A stretch of 64,000 bases of DNA from positions 1 to 64,000 of the forward strand of contig DVGI01000013.1 of the NCBI GenBank assembly GCA_018712805.1, written 5' to 3'. This DNA is from Candidatus Fimenecus excrementavium. GTDB lineage: Bacteria > Bacillota > Clostridia > Oscillospirales > Acutalibacteraceae. Below are positions 6,950 to 17,136 of the stretch, in pieces (position 1 is the stretch's first letter; every line of letters begins with the position of its first letter). A program made the position numbers and the translations under genes. The notes beneath the pieces are model-generated. The model was not told where the DNA came from. It did not search any database and saw nothing but the letters and a program-made list of their open reading frames with translations.

Positions 6950-7515
6950 TTTATTTCGAGCTTTTCTGGAGCTTTTTGCAAGTCGGGCTTTTCAGCCTCG
7001 GGGGCGGCTACGCCGCAATTCCTTTAATTCAAAGCCAGGTTGTGGAAAGCCGCGGGTGGATTACCTTAGAGGAATTCACCAATTTGATTACCATTTCCGA
7101 AATGACGCCGGGACCCATTGCCGTTAACTCCGCCACCTTTGTCGGGATGCACATTGCGGGCCTGCCCGGCGCGATATTCGCAACGCTCGGCTGTATTTTT
7201 CCGTCGTTACTCATCGTTTCCGCCTTGTTTTTCTTATACGCAAAACTCAAGGAAAACGCGGTGATGCAAAAAGTGCTCGGTGCACTTCGACCCGCCGTGG
7301 TTGCGCTGATTGCCGGCGCGGGCATTGAGATTCTTTTGCTGGTCATTTTCGGCGGAGAGGCAAAGGTGCTTCAAAATGTGCAGTGGGTTAGCTGTATCTT
7401 GTTCGCGGTCGCATTTTTCGTATTGCGGAAATGGAAAGCGAATCCCATTTTGGTGATGTGCGCCTGCGGGCTCGGCAATCTGTTGGCACAAAGCGCGATA
7501 CAATATTGGTCATAA
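6946..7515 (+). CDS. Chromate transporter, second half of a split pair
   Basis: The ATG at 6946 overlaps the preceding stop (ATGA), and AGGAGG lies 8 nt upstream. I prefer it to the GTG at 6937. The 189-residue protein has FSLGGGYAAIP near residue 17, EMTPGPIAVN in the middle and several hydrophobic helices, paralogous to its partner. The two would assemble as one anion transporter in the membrane. Translational coupling suggests fixed stoichiometry. Expression is probably under the divergent LysR protein. Confidence 0.9.
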   Translation: MIYFELFWSFLQVGLFSLGGGYAAIPLIQSQVVESRGWITLEEFTNLITISEMTPGPIAVNSATFVGMHIAGLPGAIFATLGCIFPSLLIVSALFFLYAKLKENAVMQKVLGALRPAVVALIAGAGIEILLLVIFGGEAKVLQNVQWVSCILFAVAFFVLRKWKANPILVMCACGLGNLLAQSAIQYWS

Positions 7516-7533
7516 ATACATGAATTTGGACGC

Positions 7534-7568
7534 AAAAAAGCACCCGGAATTTTCTTCCGGGTGCTTTT
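7534..7568. terminator. Bidirectional terminator
   Basis: AAAAGCACCCGGAA pairs with TTCCGGGTGCTTTT around a short loop. The arms give T-runs on both strands, so it serves both the chromate genes and the convergent acyltransferase. Confidence 0.85.
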
Positions 7569-7569
7569 G

Positions 7570-8703
7570 TTATGTTGCGCTGTATTTTTCAAAAATTCGG
7601 TTGTTTATGCTTAAGCACACACTTTTCACTTTTTCGGAAATCGGCGGAACCACGCAATTCATCAGCTTTAATATCGGCTTTTCAATAGCTTTTTGGCGAA
7701 TCCAATCGATGATTGTCCCGAGCAAAAATACGGAAAGCACGCACCCCAACATGTGCAAAATCAAATACGGTGATTCAGCAAAGCGACTGTTTTGAAACAA
7801 TTCGCGCCATAAAAACGGCCGCATGTATTGATTTTCGTGAAATAAATAAACACCAAACACGCACGAGGCAACACCGTTAATAAAGGCGTTGCTTTTCATT
7901 TTTAAATTTTTAAAAATGAAAAACAAACCTACTCCGAGCAAAATAATAAAAATAGAATTTCGTTCAAAACAGTACGTAATATATTTATAATCGTTGCTGT
8001 CGGTTTGCCCGCGCCAGTCAAAGAATAACGTCGATCCCCACAGGAATACGGTACAAAATACCGTAAGCACCGCGCCGACCTTTTTTTCGATTTTTCCGTT
8101 TAATGGATATGTGCGCAGATAGGCACCGATGGCATAAAACAAAATAAACTGTGGGATTTCACTGCCGTACATATTATATTTATATACATTTGTAAAGGAA
8201 GGGATTACACTCCAAACAAACAGGAAAACCGCCAAAAAGATCAAATGTTGCTTTTGATTTAATGCGTGAAACAATTTGTTTAGATAAGGGAAGAGCAAAT
8301 ACAAAACCACATAAGCGGTAAAAAACCAATATTGCTTAAATACAGTGGGGAAAATGGCTTTAATTAATCTGGCAATATGAAACTCCTCAAGCCCGCACCC
8401 CCAAAAGACCAGAAAAATACAAATAGAATAAAAGAATACCTGCAACAGCAATTGCAGAAGGCGCTGGACTTTAAATTTAGATTCAATTAGAAAATAGCCA
8501 GACAACAGAACAAAAATCACAACGCCCAAATTGCCGAGCACAAAAATTTGAAGCAAATATTGATTGAGCCCGAATCCTAAATTCCCCGGAGCTACACCCC
8601 CGTGCACACAATAATGACTGAAAATAATAAAAAGTAACGCGATGATTCTTAATAATTCAACGGATGAATTACGTGTTTTCTTTTTCGGTGCCGTATTTGA
8701 CAA
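7570..8703 (-). CDS. Acyltransferase family 3 membrane protein (OafA-like)
   Basis: I choose a TTG start at 8703 because GGGGAGA lies just upstream; the ATG at 8748 has no such site. The 377-residue protein begins SNTAPKKK, then has the family signature VELLRIIALLFIIFSHY with the catalytic-type His. About ten hydrophobic helices follow. Family members transfer acetyl or other acyl groups to surface sugars at the membrane. No polysaccharide cluster is adjacent, so the acceptor is unknown. A stretch with many rare AT-rich codons suggests mild compositional difference from its neighbours. Confidence 0.85.
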   Translation of the reverse strand: MSNTAPKKKTRNSSVELLRIIALLFIIFSHYCVHGGVAPGNLGFGLNQYLLQIFVLGNLGVVIFVLLSGYFLIESKFKVQRLLQLLLQVFFYSICIFLVFWGCGLEEFHIARLIKAIFPTVFKQYWFFTAYVVLYLLFPYLNKLFHALNQKQHLIFLAVFLFVWSVIPSFTNVYKYNMYGSEIPQFILFYAIGAYLRTYPLNGKIEKKVGAVLTVFCTVFLWGSTLFFDWRGQTDSNDYKYITYCFERNSIFIILLGVGLFFIFKNLKMKSNAFINGVASCVFGVYLFHENQYMRPFLWRELFQNSRFAESPYLILHMLGCVLSVFLLGTIIDWIRQKAIEKPILKLMNCVVPPISEKVKSVCLSINNRIFEKYSAT

Positions 8704-8793
8704 AATGGTTCTCCCCCCAAAAAAATTTCTCCGTGCGCAGCGCAGCACTTGACACAGCGCCGCAACGAGACTGAATGTTTCGGATGATTCTTT

Positions 8794-11136
8794 TTATTTC
8801 CCCAAGACTTCCATATGCACATCGTTGTCGGCGACGGTCAATTTAATTTCGTGCAAAGGCTCGTCGCAGTGCTCCACAAGGTAAGAGGAAACTTTATCCT
8901 CAACCTTGCGGCGGATGACATTGCGCAAATCGCGCGCGCCGCGCACGTCGCCGTCCATGGCGTGAACGAGCACCGGCAAAACGTCGTCTGTCCAAGTGAA
9001 CGCGATGCCTTTATCTTGAAGCGCTTCTTTCAGCTCATCAAGCATGAGGCCTGCAATCTTGCAATATTCCGGCTCGCCCAACTCGTTGAACACAACAATT
9101 TCATCGACACGGCCGATAAATTCGGGGCGCAAAAATTCGCGCAGGGCTTTAATCGCCATTTCCTTGCGAACCTCGCCTTTTTCCTTGCCGAAGCCCATTG
9201 CCGCCGCCTTGCGTTCGCTGCCGGCGTTGGAGGTCATAATAATGACCGTATTGGCAAAACTAACGGTTCGGCCGTGGGCATCGTTGGTTTTGCCCTCGTC
9301 GAGAATCTGCAGTAAGATATTCATCACGTCCGGGTGCGCCTTTTCGATTTCATCAAACAAGATAATCGAATACGGCTTTCTGCGCACCTTTTCCGTCAGC
9401 TGACCCGCTTCGTCGTAACCGACATAGCCGGGCGGCGAACCGATTAAGCGCGAAACGGAGTGTTTCTCCATAAATTCGGACATATCGAGCCGAATGAGCG
9501 TTTCCGGCGTATCGAACAATTCTTTGGAAAGGAGCTTTACAAGCTCGGTTTTGCCGACACCCGTGGGACCGACAAAAATGAACGAGGCCGGGCGGCGCTG
9601 AACGGAAAGCTGGATACGGCTGCGCTTAATGGCCGCCGACACCAAATCAACCGCTTCATCCTGCCCGATCAGGTGCGCTTTCAGGCGGTCTTCCATACCG
9701 ACCAGACGTTTTACGTCGCCCTCCACAATTTTCGTGGTGGGAATCCCCGTCCAAAGGTTAATGACTTTCGCCAAATCCTCTTCGGTGACGGCGTTGTCGG
9801 ACGCTTTTTCTTTGAGCTCCGGCTCTTGATGGTCGCAGGCAATCAATTCCGTGCGGACGTGCGCCAAAGAGGCATATTTTTCGTTTTTCTTCGCTTCGTC
9901 GTTTTCGGTTTCCGCCGCGGCGACAAGTTCCTCTTCTTCGGCTTTCAGCTCGTCTTTATGCTTTAAAAACAGCTCATAGTCGCTGATTGCCTTATTGCGG
10001 AGGTTTGCACAGGTACAGGCTTCGTCCAAAAGGTCAATCGCCTTATCCGGCAGGAAACGGTCGGTAATATAGCGCTCGGAAAGCGTGACCGCTTTATAAA
10101 CCAAATTGTCGGAAATCCGAACCTTGTGGTAATCTTCGTAATATTTTTTAATACCCAAAAGCATTTCGTAGGCGTCCTGAATCGACGGTTCTTCGACCTT
10201 GACCGGCTGGAAACGGCGTTCAAGCGCGGCGTCTTTTTCAATGTTTTTGCGGTATTCGTTAAAGGTCGTAGCACCAATCACCTGAATCTCGCCGCGGGAA
10301 AGCGCAGGCTTCATGATATTCGCAGCGTTCATGGTGCCTTCGGCGTCACCCGTTCCGACCAGGTTGTGCACTTCGTCGATAAACAGGATAATATTGCCCT
10401 CGGACTTCACTTCGTCGATAAGACCTTTAATCCGGCTTTCAAACTGCCCGCGGAACTGTGTTCCGGCGACCAGCGCCGTGAGGTCTAACAGGTGAATTTC
10501 CTTATCCGCAAGCTTTGCGGGGACCTTGCCCTCGGCGATTTTTTGCGCCAAGCCCTCGGCGATGGCGGTTTTACCGACGCCGGGTTCCCCGATTAAGCAG
10601 GGGTTGTTTTTGGTTCTGCGGCAAAGGATTTGAATGGTGCGGTAAATTTCACGGTCGCGGCCGATGATGCGGTCCAGTTCGTGATTTCTGGCGCGCTCGG
10701 TCAAATCCGTGCAATACATAGTAAGATATTTGCGCTTTTTATTTTTATTGCCGTTTTTCTTTTTGGGGTTTCCGTTTTTAGGCTCATCGACTACAGAAAC
10801 CTCCGACGGGTCAATCATATCGTCCTCGTCGTTTTTTCCGTTTTGACTTCCCGGGAACATCCCCTGGAAGAACGACAGCGGCAGCGCGCCGCCGGGCTGA
10901 AAGCCCTCTTCGCCGTCCATATTTTCCATCATCTGTTCCATTTGCTCGGAAACTTCTTTCATTTCGTCTTCGGAAATGCCCATCTGCTCCATAATCTGTT
11001 TCACGGGGCCGATATTCAGTTCCAAAGCACATTTTATACACAAACCCTCGTTGGTCGTTTTGTCACCGTCCACTTTGGAAATGAAAAAGACGGCGGGGTT
11101 TTTGTGGCATCTGCTGCACAACATGTTTTTGTTCAT
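8794..11136 (-). CDS. ClpE-like AAA+ unfoldase with N-terminal zinc finger
   Basis: The 780-residue protein opens with a CxxC...CxxC zinc finger (Cys7, 10, 33, 36), as in ClpE, followed by an acidic linker. The usual double Clp-N repeats are absent. AAA domain 1 has GEPGVGKTA and LFIDEVHN. A middle region of limited length follows, then domain 2 with [18 protein letters not shown] and a MGFG tripeptide loop where ClpP would dock. It should unfold proteins for ClpP degradation in stress. It is the last gene of the long minus-strand run, 6 nt after pgsA. No ctsR or mcsB is adjacent. Confidence 0.88.
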   Translation of the reverse strand: MNKNMLCSRCHKNPAVFFISKVDGDKTTNEGLCIKCALELNIGPVKQIMEQMGISEDEMKEVSEQMEQMMENMDGEEGFQPGGALPLSFFQGMFPGSQNGKNDEDDMIDPSEVSVVDEPKNGNPKKKNGNKNKKRKYLTMYCTDLTERARNHELDRIIGRDREIYRTIQILCRRTKNNPCLIGEPGVGKTAIAEGLAQKIAEGKVPAKLADKEIHLLDLTALVAGTQFRGQFESRIKGLIDEVKSEGNIILFIDEVHNLVGTGDAEGTMNAANIMKPALSRGEIQVIGATTFNEYRKNIEKDAALERRFQPVKVEEPSIQDAYEMLLGIKKYYEDYHKVRISDNLVYKAVTLSERYITDRFLPDKAIDLLDEACTCANLRNKAISDYELFLKHKDELKAEEEELVAAAETENDEAKKNEKYASLAHVRTELIACDHQEPELKEKASDNAVTEEDLAKVINLWTGIPTTKIVEGDVKRLVGMEDRLKAHLIGQDEAVDLVSAAIKRSRIQLSVQRRPASFIFVGPTGVGKTELVKLLSKELFDTPETLIRLDMSEFMEKHSVSRLIGSPPGYVGYDEAGQLTEKVRRKPYSIILFDEIEKAHPDVMNILLQILDEGKTNDAHGRTVSFANTVIIMTSNAGSERKAAAMGFGKEKGEVRKEMAIKALREFLRPEFIGRVDEIVVFNELGEPEYCKIAGLMLDELKEALQDKGIAFTWTDDVLPVLVHAMDGDVRGARDLRNVIRRKVEDKVSSYLVEHCDEPLHEIKLTVADNDVHMEVLGK

Positions 11137-11142
11137 GGGTAA

Positions 11143-11790
11143 TTATTCCTCTGTATCTTTCTTAGGGGTAGAGTTTTGCTTTTTTTCTTTAAACTGGCGG
11201 AAGGTCGCCGGTACATAGCTTAACAGCGCGACAACGGTCAGCACGGCGGATAGAATGACCAACACGACCATTGCGGGCGTCGGCAAGGTAAACCAAGCGC
11301 GCAGCGCGCCGATTTCCGGGCCAAACGCGATGACCAGCACCATGACGGCGTAAAACACGAACGTCGCGACTTTACCGTAAATTTCCGCCGCGCCGGGGCG
11401 CAGCCCGCAAGCGAGCATAATCGCGCCGACAATCACCATTAAAAGCTCTTTGAAGAGGAAAACCAAAAATACCCATTTAAACCAATGAATGGTCGGGTCG
11501 GTGGATTTTTGGAATTCCAGGAAAATGACAACAGCGATTGTAATTTGGGTCAATTTATCGGCAATCGGGTCTAAAATTTTCCCAAGCGCGCTAATCTGAT
11601 TGAAGCGGCGGGCGATTTTTCCGTCAAAGAAATCGGTTAAGCCGGAAAGCACCAACACGACCACGGCCCAAGCAATTTCCCCTTGGTAAAACAGGACGCC
11701 GAACACGGGGATCAGCAAAATCCGAATCAGGGAAAGCAGGTTGGGAACGGTCCAACACCCTTCAAACAGGCTTTTTAAGTTTTCCTTCAT
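11143..11790 (-). CDS. pgsA: CDP-diacylglycerol--glycerol-3-phosphate 3-phosphatidyltransferase
   Basis: The 215-residue integral membrane protein has the CDP-alcohol phosphatidyltransferase signature D-G-x2-A-R-x8-G-x3-D-x3-D (DGKIARRF ... GKILDPIADK). It makes phosphatidylglycerophosphate, the committed step to phosphatidylglycerol. The tail is short and basic. A GAGGTG site precedes the ATG. It lies between the cvpA-like and clpE-like genes with short gaps, in one apparent transcript. Confidence 0.93.
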   Translation of the reverse strand: MKENLKSLFEGCWTVPNLLSLIRILLIPVFGVLFYQGEIAWAVVVLVLSGLTDFFDGKIARRFNQISALGKILDPIADKLTQITIAVVIFLEFQKSTDPTIHWFKWVFLVFLFKELLMVIVGAIMLACGLRPGAAEIYGKVATFVFYAVMVLVIAFGPEIGALRAWFTLPTPAMVVLVILSAVLTVVALLSYVPATFRQFKEKKQNSTPKKDTEE

Positions 11791-11804
11791 GGTTTACACC
11801 TCAT

Positions 11805-12506
11805 TCAAAGATTTATCGCAAAGCTTTCGGGAATATAACTTTCCGCAAAGCTGACAATGCTTGATGTTTCAATCCCGGTACGGAATTCGCCGCCGATGCG
11901 CGGCGCCAAAACCAGCAAAATGACAACCGCCAAATACACAACGACGACACCTTTGAGCGCGCCGAACAGACCGCCGAGAATTTTATTGACCGTGGACAGC
12001 ACGGGGACTTTAAAGCCTTTGGAAATCAACTTCGCAAGCCAGCTTAAAACGGCGGAAAATACCAAACTCAAAAGCAGAAAGAAAACCGAAGTCAAAATCG
12101 TTTCGCAAACCGGTGCCGCAACTTGCTCGTTGAGCTGTTTGGCGGCATCTTCGCCGGAATAATGACCGGAAATCACCTGTTGCAAGAAGCTGTCGCCCTC
12201 GCCCGATTTTTCAAGGTAGGTTTTTGCAAAGTCCGGTAAAGCTTCCAAAACAGCCTGCGCTTGATTGGAATACGTTATTCCGGAACCGTCGCCGGGCAGT
12301 TGCTCATAAATGCGCTCTTCCACACGAGAAGACAAGAACGTGTTATAACAGGTTCTTGCAAACGGCGCGGCAAGCTGAAACGCCAGCACAATCGCCGCTA
12401 AAAATGCCACAATTTCCAAAACTGTGCGGATAATGCCTTTTTTTGCCGAAGCAATCACACACGCCAAAAAGATTGCCGCTAAAATCACATCAATCGCTAT
12501 GTTCAC
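11805..12506 (-). CDS. CvpA-family membrane protein
   Basis: I choose the GTG at 12506, since GGAGGTG lies 6 nt upstream and itself contains the alternative TTG at 12521. The 233-residue protein has four hydrophobic segments (about 5-25, 29-50, 135-160, 175-200) separated by an extracytoplasmic loop, as in CvpA/colicin V production proteins. The molecular role is not settled; E. coli CvpA is linked to envelope homeostasis. It is cotranscribed with pgsA and the DUF5711 gene. Confidence 0.82.
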   Translation of the reverse strand: MNIAIDVILAAIFLACVIASAKKGIIRTVLEIVAFLAAIVLAFQLAAPFARTCYNTFLSSRVEERIYEQLPGDGSGITYSNQAQAVLEALPDFAKTYLEKSGEGDSFLQQVISGHYSGEDAAKQLNEQVAAPVCETILTSVFFLLLSLVFSAVLSWLAKLISKGFKVPVLSTVNKILGGLFGALKGVVVVYLAVVILLVLAPRIGGEFRTGIETSSIVSFAESYIPESFAINL

Positions 12507-12586
12507 CGTTTGCACCTCCAAGTTTAAAATAAAGCATTATTATTCTTATTGGTATTGTAACACAACCGAAAACGGGATACAACTAA

Positions 12587-13819
12587 TTATTGCGTTTGGC
12601 TTGCACTTTCCGTCTGTGTTTCGGACGGCACGGTTTCTTCTTCCGTTTCTGTGGTTTTATAGCACTGAATTGTGCTCATTGTCCAGACATAGGTATATTT
12701 TCCGTCGGTGAACGGACGAATGCTGTCGGCGTCCACCGAATGTTTACCGACAAGCTCCCCTTTTGTATTATAGCTGTATAAATCGTTATCTGTCAAAACG
12801 GAAATATAGCGTTCGTCGCAGCTGACACCCTTCACGCTTTCGGCAAGCTCCGTTTCAAACAGTTTTTCGCCTTTTTTGTTGTAAACACGGATAATTTTCG
12901 CGGTGGAACTTCCGTATTTCGAAAGCACCGCGACCGTTTGGTTGCCGTCGGAGGTATAGACATTGGACAAGGTGTTTAAAGAAAGGTCTTCTTCAAGCGT
13001 TTTGGTGTCATCTTCCACCAATTCAAACACGTTGGTGCCGGTAATCAACAGCCGGTCGCCGGAAAGGAACTCCACGCCGGATACCGCCGTATTATAGTCA
13101 AAGCTCGCTATGGGTTCGGCATAGTCAAAATCAAAGATGTGCACTTTGGAATACAGCTCGCCGTCTTTCGCGCCAACAGCGGATACTGCGGCGCGTTTGC
13201 CGTTGTCAGAAAGGGCGACGGCAATGATATTTTCATTGGCGCAGTTCCAGACAAAAATTTCCTTTTGGTTGCGGTTGAGCACCGTTAACTGCGTCTGTGC
13301 ACTTTCCCCGCGGGAGACAAGCGCGACAGTACCGTCTTTGCCGATTGTCCCGGTCAAAAGCTTTTGCGGGAACGACCCCGAATAGAGTACTTTGGTTTTT
13401 GACTGAATTTGATAGGCATTTTCGCCGATATCCAAAAACAGGGCGCGGCCGTTTACGCTTCGGACAACCGGGTCGGAAAGGCTGTGCTGTTCGTTGGAAA
13501 TTTTGCGCGCAGTCGAGTCAAGCACAAATGTGGAATCCTCTGACACGACCAGCAAATCGGAGCCAATCGGCAAAACGGTATCGACCTTGGTTGTTTCAAA
13601 ATAATAAGGATAACCGTCGCCGCTTTTGGCGCTTGAAAGCAATGTGCTGAAATAATCGCTGACGCTTGAAAACGTAATGTTGCCGAAACGCTGAGCGGCA
13701 ATCACCAAAAGAACCAGCACGACCGCTATAATACAAATCGTGCGAAGCACCGCAAGCAATCGCGCCTGGCTTTTTTTTGCCGGCGATTTTTTGGTTTTTC
13801 TGCGTTTTCCTTTAGCCAT
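12587..13819 (-). CDS. DUF5711-type membrane-anchored beta-propeller protein
   Basis: The 410-residue protein has a very basic cytoplasmic N-terminus (KGKRRKTKKSPAKKS), one transmembrane helix (about 26-45) and a large extracellular part. That part consists of repeated beta-strand units of the WD40-like kind (for example 'DGTVALVSRG', 'GDRLLITGTNVFELV'). A Thr/Glu/Ser-rich tail ends it. Function is unknown. Proteins of this type recur beside cvpA, pgsA and truA in Clostridia. The start has GGTGAGGAT. Confidence 0.7.
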   Translation of the reverse strand: MAKGKRRKTKKSPAKKSQARLLAVLRTICIIAVVLVLLVIAAQRFGNITFSSVSDYFSTLLSSAKSGDGYPYYFETTKVDTVLPIGSDLLVVSEDSTFVLDSTARKISNEQHSLSDPVVRSVNGRALFLDIGENAYQIQSKTKVLYSGSFPQKLLTGTIGKDGTVALVSRGESAQTQLTVLNRNQKEIFVWNCANENIIAVALSDNGKRAAVSAVGAKDGELYSKVHIFDFDYAEPIASFDYNTAVSGVEFLSGDRLLITGTNVFELVEDDTKTLEEDLSLNTLSNVYTSDGNQTVAVLSKYGSSTAKIIRVYNKKGEKLFETELAESVKGVSCDERYISVLTDNDLYSYNTKGELVGKHSVDADSIRPFTDGKYTYVWTMSTIQCYKTTETEEETVPSETQTESASQTQ

Positions 13820-13841
13820 ATCCTCACCCGTTTTTGTTCTC

Positions 13842-14576
13842 TTAATAGCGCACCTCGTGCAAATAAAGCCCGTGCGCGGGCGCTGTCACCCCGGCGTTTT
13901 GCCGGTTTTTCTCTTCCAAAATCCACGGTATGCTGCCCGTCGGAATATTGCCCGCCTGAATGCCTAACAACGTGCCGACCATAATGCGGACCATATTATA
14001 TAAAAAGCCGTTGCCGCCTATATAAATTTCGACCAGGTCACCGTTTTTTTGAATTTCGGCGCGGGTAATTTCCCGCACCCGGTCTTCGACGGAACTGCCC
14101 GAAGCGCAAAACGCCGAAAAATCGTGCGTCCCCAAAAACGCCTTAATTTGCTCGTTTAACATCGGCACGTCGAGCGGCCACGGGTAATGGTAAGCGCGGT
14201 TTTCATAAAACGGATTGCGCGTTTGTGCGTTCCAAATCAAATATTTATAGACTTTTCCCTTGCAGTCGTAGCGCGCATGAAATTCGTAAGGCACTTCCTT
14301 TACAGACAGCACCGCAATATCCCGGGGCAAAACCGCATTGAGCGCCGTTTGCAGCTTTTCGGGCGGCATTTCTTTTGCGGTACGCATATTGCAGCAGAAC
14401 ATTTCCGCATGCACGCCGGCATCCGTCCGGCTGCAGCCAATGATATTTTCCCGCGCGCCGAGAATCCGCTCGACGGCGTCTTGCAGCGTGCTTTGCACCG
14501 TCACGGCGTTTTCCTGCACCTGCCAGCCGTGATAGCCGGAGCCGTCAAAACACAAGGTTAGTAAAAGGTTTTTCAT
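13842..14576 (-). CDS. truA: tRNA pseudouridine(38-40) synthase
   Basis: The 244-residue protein carries the TruA catalytic motif CSRTDAGVHA with the nucleophilic Asp near residue 52, plus GxGFLYNMVR near residue 185. It converts uridines 38-40 in the anticodon arm of many tRNAs to pseudouridine. The start lies 1 nt after the ecfT stop (TGAAATG), so translation is coupled. The gene order ecfA-ecfA'-ecfT-truA is typical of Firmicutes. Confidence 0.95.
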   Translation of the reverse strand: MKNLLLTLCFDGSGYHGWQVQENAVTVQSTLQDAVERILGARENIIGCSRTDAGVHAEMFCCNMRTAKEMPPEKLQTALNAVLPRDIAVLSVKEVPYEFHARYDCKGKVYKYLIWNAQTRNPFYENRAYHYPWPLDVPMLNEQIKAFLGTHDFSAFCASGSSVEDRVREITRAEIQKNGDLVEIYIGGNGFLYNMVRIMVGTLLGIQAGNIPTGSIPWILEEKNRQNAGVTAPAHGLYLHEVRY

Positions 14577-14577
14577 T

Positions 14578-15393
14578 TCAGATAACCGCCGTTAAATAAT
14601 AGTTGGAAACTGCAATCGCCACGATACATAAGGCCGTAATCAAAAACGCCATATAATCGCGCAGGCGCAGTTTCATCACTTTCAGCCGCGTCCTTCCCTC
14701 GCCGCCGCGATAGCAACGGCACTCCATAGCGAACGCCAAATCATAAGCGCGGGTAAATGAATTGACAAACAGCGGAATAAACACCGGCACAAGCGCTTTG
14801 CCGCGCTGTAAAATACTGCCGGTATCGAGCTGCGCCCCGCGCGCTTTCTGCGCCGACATGATTTTGTCGACCTCATCAATCAGCGTCGGAATAAACCGCA
14901 AAGCAATTGTCATCATCATGGCGATAGAGTGGACGTTGATATGCACCGCTTTCAGCGGCGAAAACAATCGTTCAATCGCGTCGGTCAAAAGCGTCGGCGA
15001 CGTGGTGTAGGTCAGCATAGAGCTTGCCGCCACCAGTGCCGCGATGCGAACCGCGGTGAAAATCGCCATGAAGATGCCGCCGGTGGTCAGCTGGAAACGC
15101 CCGGCTTCCCAAAGCACGCGGCCGTCGTCATTATAAAGAATTTGCAAAAGCGAGGTAATGAGCACAATCAAAAGAATCGGCTTTAAGCTTTTGGCAAGCA
15201 TTTTCAAAGAAATGCGCGAAAGCAGAACCACCGCCAGCAAATACAGAAGCATTACGCCGAGCGCGGCAAAATTCCGGCAAAGGAAAATTAAAATAATATA
15301 AACAAACGTAAGCACCAGTTTTCCGCGCGGGTCAAGCTTATGAATCACGGAATTGCCGGGGAAATATTGACCGATGGTAATATCTTTAATCAT
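14578..15393 (-). CDS. ecfT: ECF transporter transmembrane subunit EcfT
   Basis: The ATG at 15393 overlaps the ecfA2 stop (ATGA) and is preferred to the upstream ATG at 15441. The 271-residue protein has five to six hydrophobic helices. It has two cytoplasmic coupling motifs, QKARGAQL (about residue 175) and ECRCYRGG (about residue 225), that grip the two ATPases. It is the shared scaffold for vitamin and metal S-components, none of which are encoded nearby. Confidence 0.93.
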   Translation of the reverse strand: MIKDITIGQYFPGNSVIHKLDPRGKLVLTFVYIILIFLCRNFAALGVMLLYLLAVVLLSRISLKMLAKSLKPILLIVLITSLLQILYNDDGRVLWEAGRFQLTTGGIFMAIFTAVRIAALVAASSMLTYTTSPTLLTDAIERLFSPLKAVHINVHSIAMMMTIALRFIPTLIDEVDKIMSAQKARGAQLDTGSILQRGKALVPVFIPLFVNSFTRAYDLAFAMECRCYRGGEGRTRLKVMKLRLRDYMAFLITALCIVAIAVSNYYLTAVI

Positions 15394-16256
15394 ACGCCGT
15401 TCCCCCTTTGCAAAGCCACACGCGCAAGCTCTTCGGCGCACGCTTCGACGGTGTAAATGTCGGTGCGCACGGGAAGGCCGCGTTTATGAAGTTCCATAAG
15501 AATGCCGGTGACCTGCGGAACGTCAAGCCCCACGCGTTCGAGCATTTCCACACGGCAAAACACCTCATGCACGGAGCCGCAAAACTCCACTTTGCCGCCG
15601 TTCATCACAATCACACGGTCGGCAAACTGCGCGACATCGTCCATGCTGTGGGAGACAATCACAACCGTGTTGCCGGTGGTTTTGCGGTAATCCAACAGCA
15701 TTTGCAAAATCGTATCGCGCCCGCGCGGGTCAAGCCCCGCGGTCGGCTCGTCCAAAATCAAAATTTCGGGTTCCATAGCCATAACGCCCGCAATCGCGAC
15801 GCGCCGTTTTTCACCGCCGGACAAGTCAAACGGCGATTTTTCCATATGTTCGGGCCGTAAGCCGACAAATGCGGCGGCACGATTGACGCGCTGTTCAATT
15901 TCAGGCGCCGAAAGCCCCATGTTGTGCGGACCGAACGCAATATCTTTGCGCACCGTGCTTTCAAAAAGCTGATATTCCGGGTATTGGAAGCAAAGCCCCA
16001 CGCGAAACCGCGCGGCGCGTTTTGCCGCTTTGGAAGAAGAAATATCTTCGCCGTTTAAAAGCACTTTGCCGCTTGTAGGCTCTAAAAGCCCGTTCAAATG
16101 CTGAACAAGCGTGCTTTTGCCGGAACCGGTGTGACCGATAATCCCGACCAGTTCCCCTTTTTCTATGGATATGTTTACGTCGTCAATCGCGACCATGCGA
16201 AACGGTGTGTTTTCGCTGTAAACATAAGACAAATTTTGCGTTTCAAGTAGTGGCAT
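15390..16256 (-). CDS. ecfA2: ECF transporter ATPase EcfA2
   Basis: This 288-residue ABC ATPase has Walker [10 protein letters not shown] (about 39-47), signature [14 protein letters not shown], Walker [13 protein letters not shown] and switch His in VIVSHSMDD. It pairs with EcfA1 to power EcfT and exchangeable S-components. The gene overlaps both neighbours (14 bp with ecfA1, 4 bp with ecfT), so all three subunits are coupled. Confidence 0.94.
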   Translation of the reverse strand: MPLLETQNLSYVYSENTPFRMVAIDDVNISIEKGELVGIIGHTGSGKSTLVQHLNGLLEPTSGKVLLNGEDISSSKAAKRAARFRVGLCFQYPEYQLFESTVRKDIAFGPHNMGLSAPEIEQRVNRAAAFVGLRPEHMEKSPFDLSGGEKRRVAIAGVMAMEPEILILDEPTAGLDPRGRDTILQMLLDYRKTTGNTVVIVSHSMDDVAQFADRVIVMNGGKVEFCGSVHEVFCRVEMLERVGLDVPQVTGILMELHKRGLPVRTDIYTVEACAEELARVALQRGNGV

Positions 16257-17115
16257 TATTTGACTCTCCGAACCGTTTTAAAAAGTATTCTGTAAATTCC
16301 GAAGCCGTTAAAATATCGTCAGGCATCGGAACGCCTTTTTTTTGAAGCGCCCGCGCCAGTTCCGCGGGTTTCGGCACATCCAGCCCCGCCGCTTTCACAC
16401 GGTCCGCCTGGCGGAACACTTCCCGCGGCGTGCCGTCCATCAAGATTTCGGCGTTATCCATTACGATAACGCGCGAAGCGCGCACGGCTTCTTCCATAAA
16501 ATGCGTAATAAAAACAACCGTCATTCCCATTTCACGGTTTAATTTTAAAATGGTATCCATGACCTCTTTGCGCCCGCGCGGGTCAAGCATGGCGGTGGGT
16601 TCGTCCAAAACGATACATTCCGGGAGCATGGCAATCATACCGGCAATCGCGACGCGCTGTTTCTGCCCGCCGGAAAGCTTGTGCGGCTCGTGCTTTCGGT
16701 ATTCATACATCCCGACGGCTTTGAGCGCATTGTCCACGCGTTTGCGGATCTCTTCGGGCGGCACGCCGAGATTTTCCGGCCCGAACGCGACGTCCTCTTC
16801 CACGACAGAGGCGACAATCTGATTGTCGGGATTTTGAAACACCACGCCGACGGTGCGGCGAATGTCATATGACAGCGACTCGTCGGCGGTATCCATCCCG
16901 TTGACAAGCACTTTTCCGCTTTCCGGCAGCAAAATGGAGTTGGAAAGCTTGGCAAGAGTGGATTTTCCCGAGCCGTTGTGTCCCAAAATTGCCACGAAAT
17001 CCCCTTTTTTAACGGAGAACGAGACGTCACGCACCGCAAGTGGGAGCTGTTCCTTTTCAGAGCTGCCTTCATAACGAAAGCTGACGTTTTGAAATTCAAG
17101 AATGTTTTCTGTCAT
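16243..17115 (-). CDS. ecfA1: ECF transporter ATPase EcfA1
   Basis: This 290-residue ABC ATPase has Walker [10 protein letters not shown] (about 45), Q-loop FQNPDNQIV, signature [14 protein letters not shown], Walker [14 protein letters not shown] and switch His VFITHFMEE. The Q-loop form FQNPDNQ is characteristic of EcfA1. It is first of the ecf trio and follows the methyltransferase gene by about 20 nt. Confidence 0.94.
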   Translation of the reverse strand: MTENILEFQNVSFRYEGSSEKEQLPLAVRDVSFSVKKGDFVAILGHNGSGKSTLAKLSNSILLPESGKVLVNGMDTADESLSYDIRRTVGVVFQNPDNQIVASVVEEDVAFGPENLGVPPEEIRKRVDNALKAVGMYEYRKHEPHKLSGGQKQRVAIAGMIAMLPECIVLDEPTAMLDPRGRKEVMDTILKLNREMGMTVVFITHFMEEAVRASRVIVMDNAEILMDGTPREVFRQADRVKAAGLDVPKPAELARALQKKGVPMPDDILTASEFTEYFLKRFGESNNATT

Positions 17116-17136
17116 CGCGTTTATCCTAACAAAAAT

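Noticed and set aside
8704..8748. ATG at 8748 as start of the acyltransferase
   Set aside because: No ribosome site; TTG at 8703 has a strong one and starts the conserved part.
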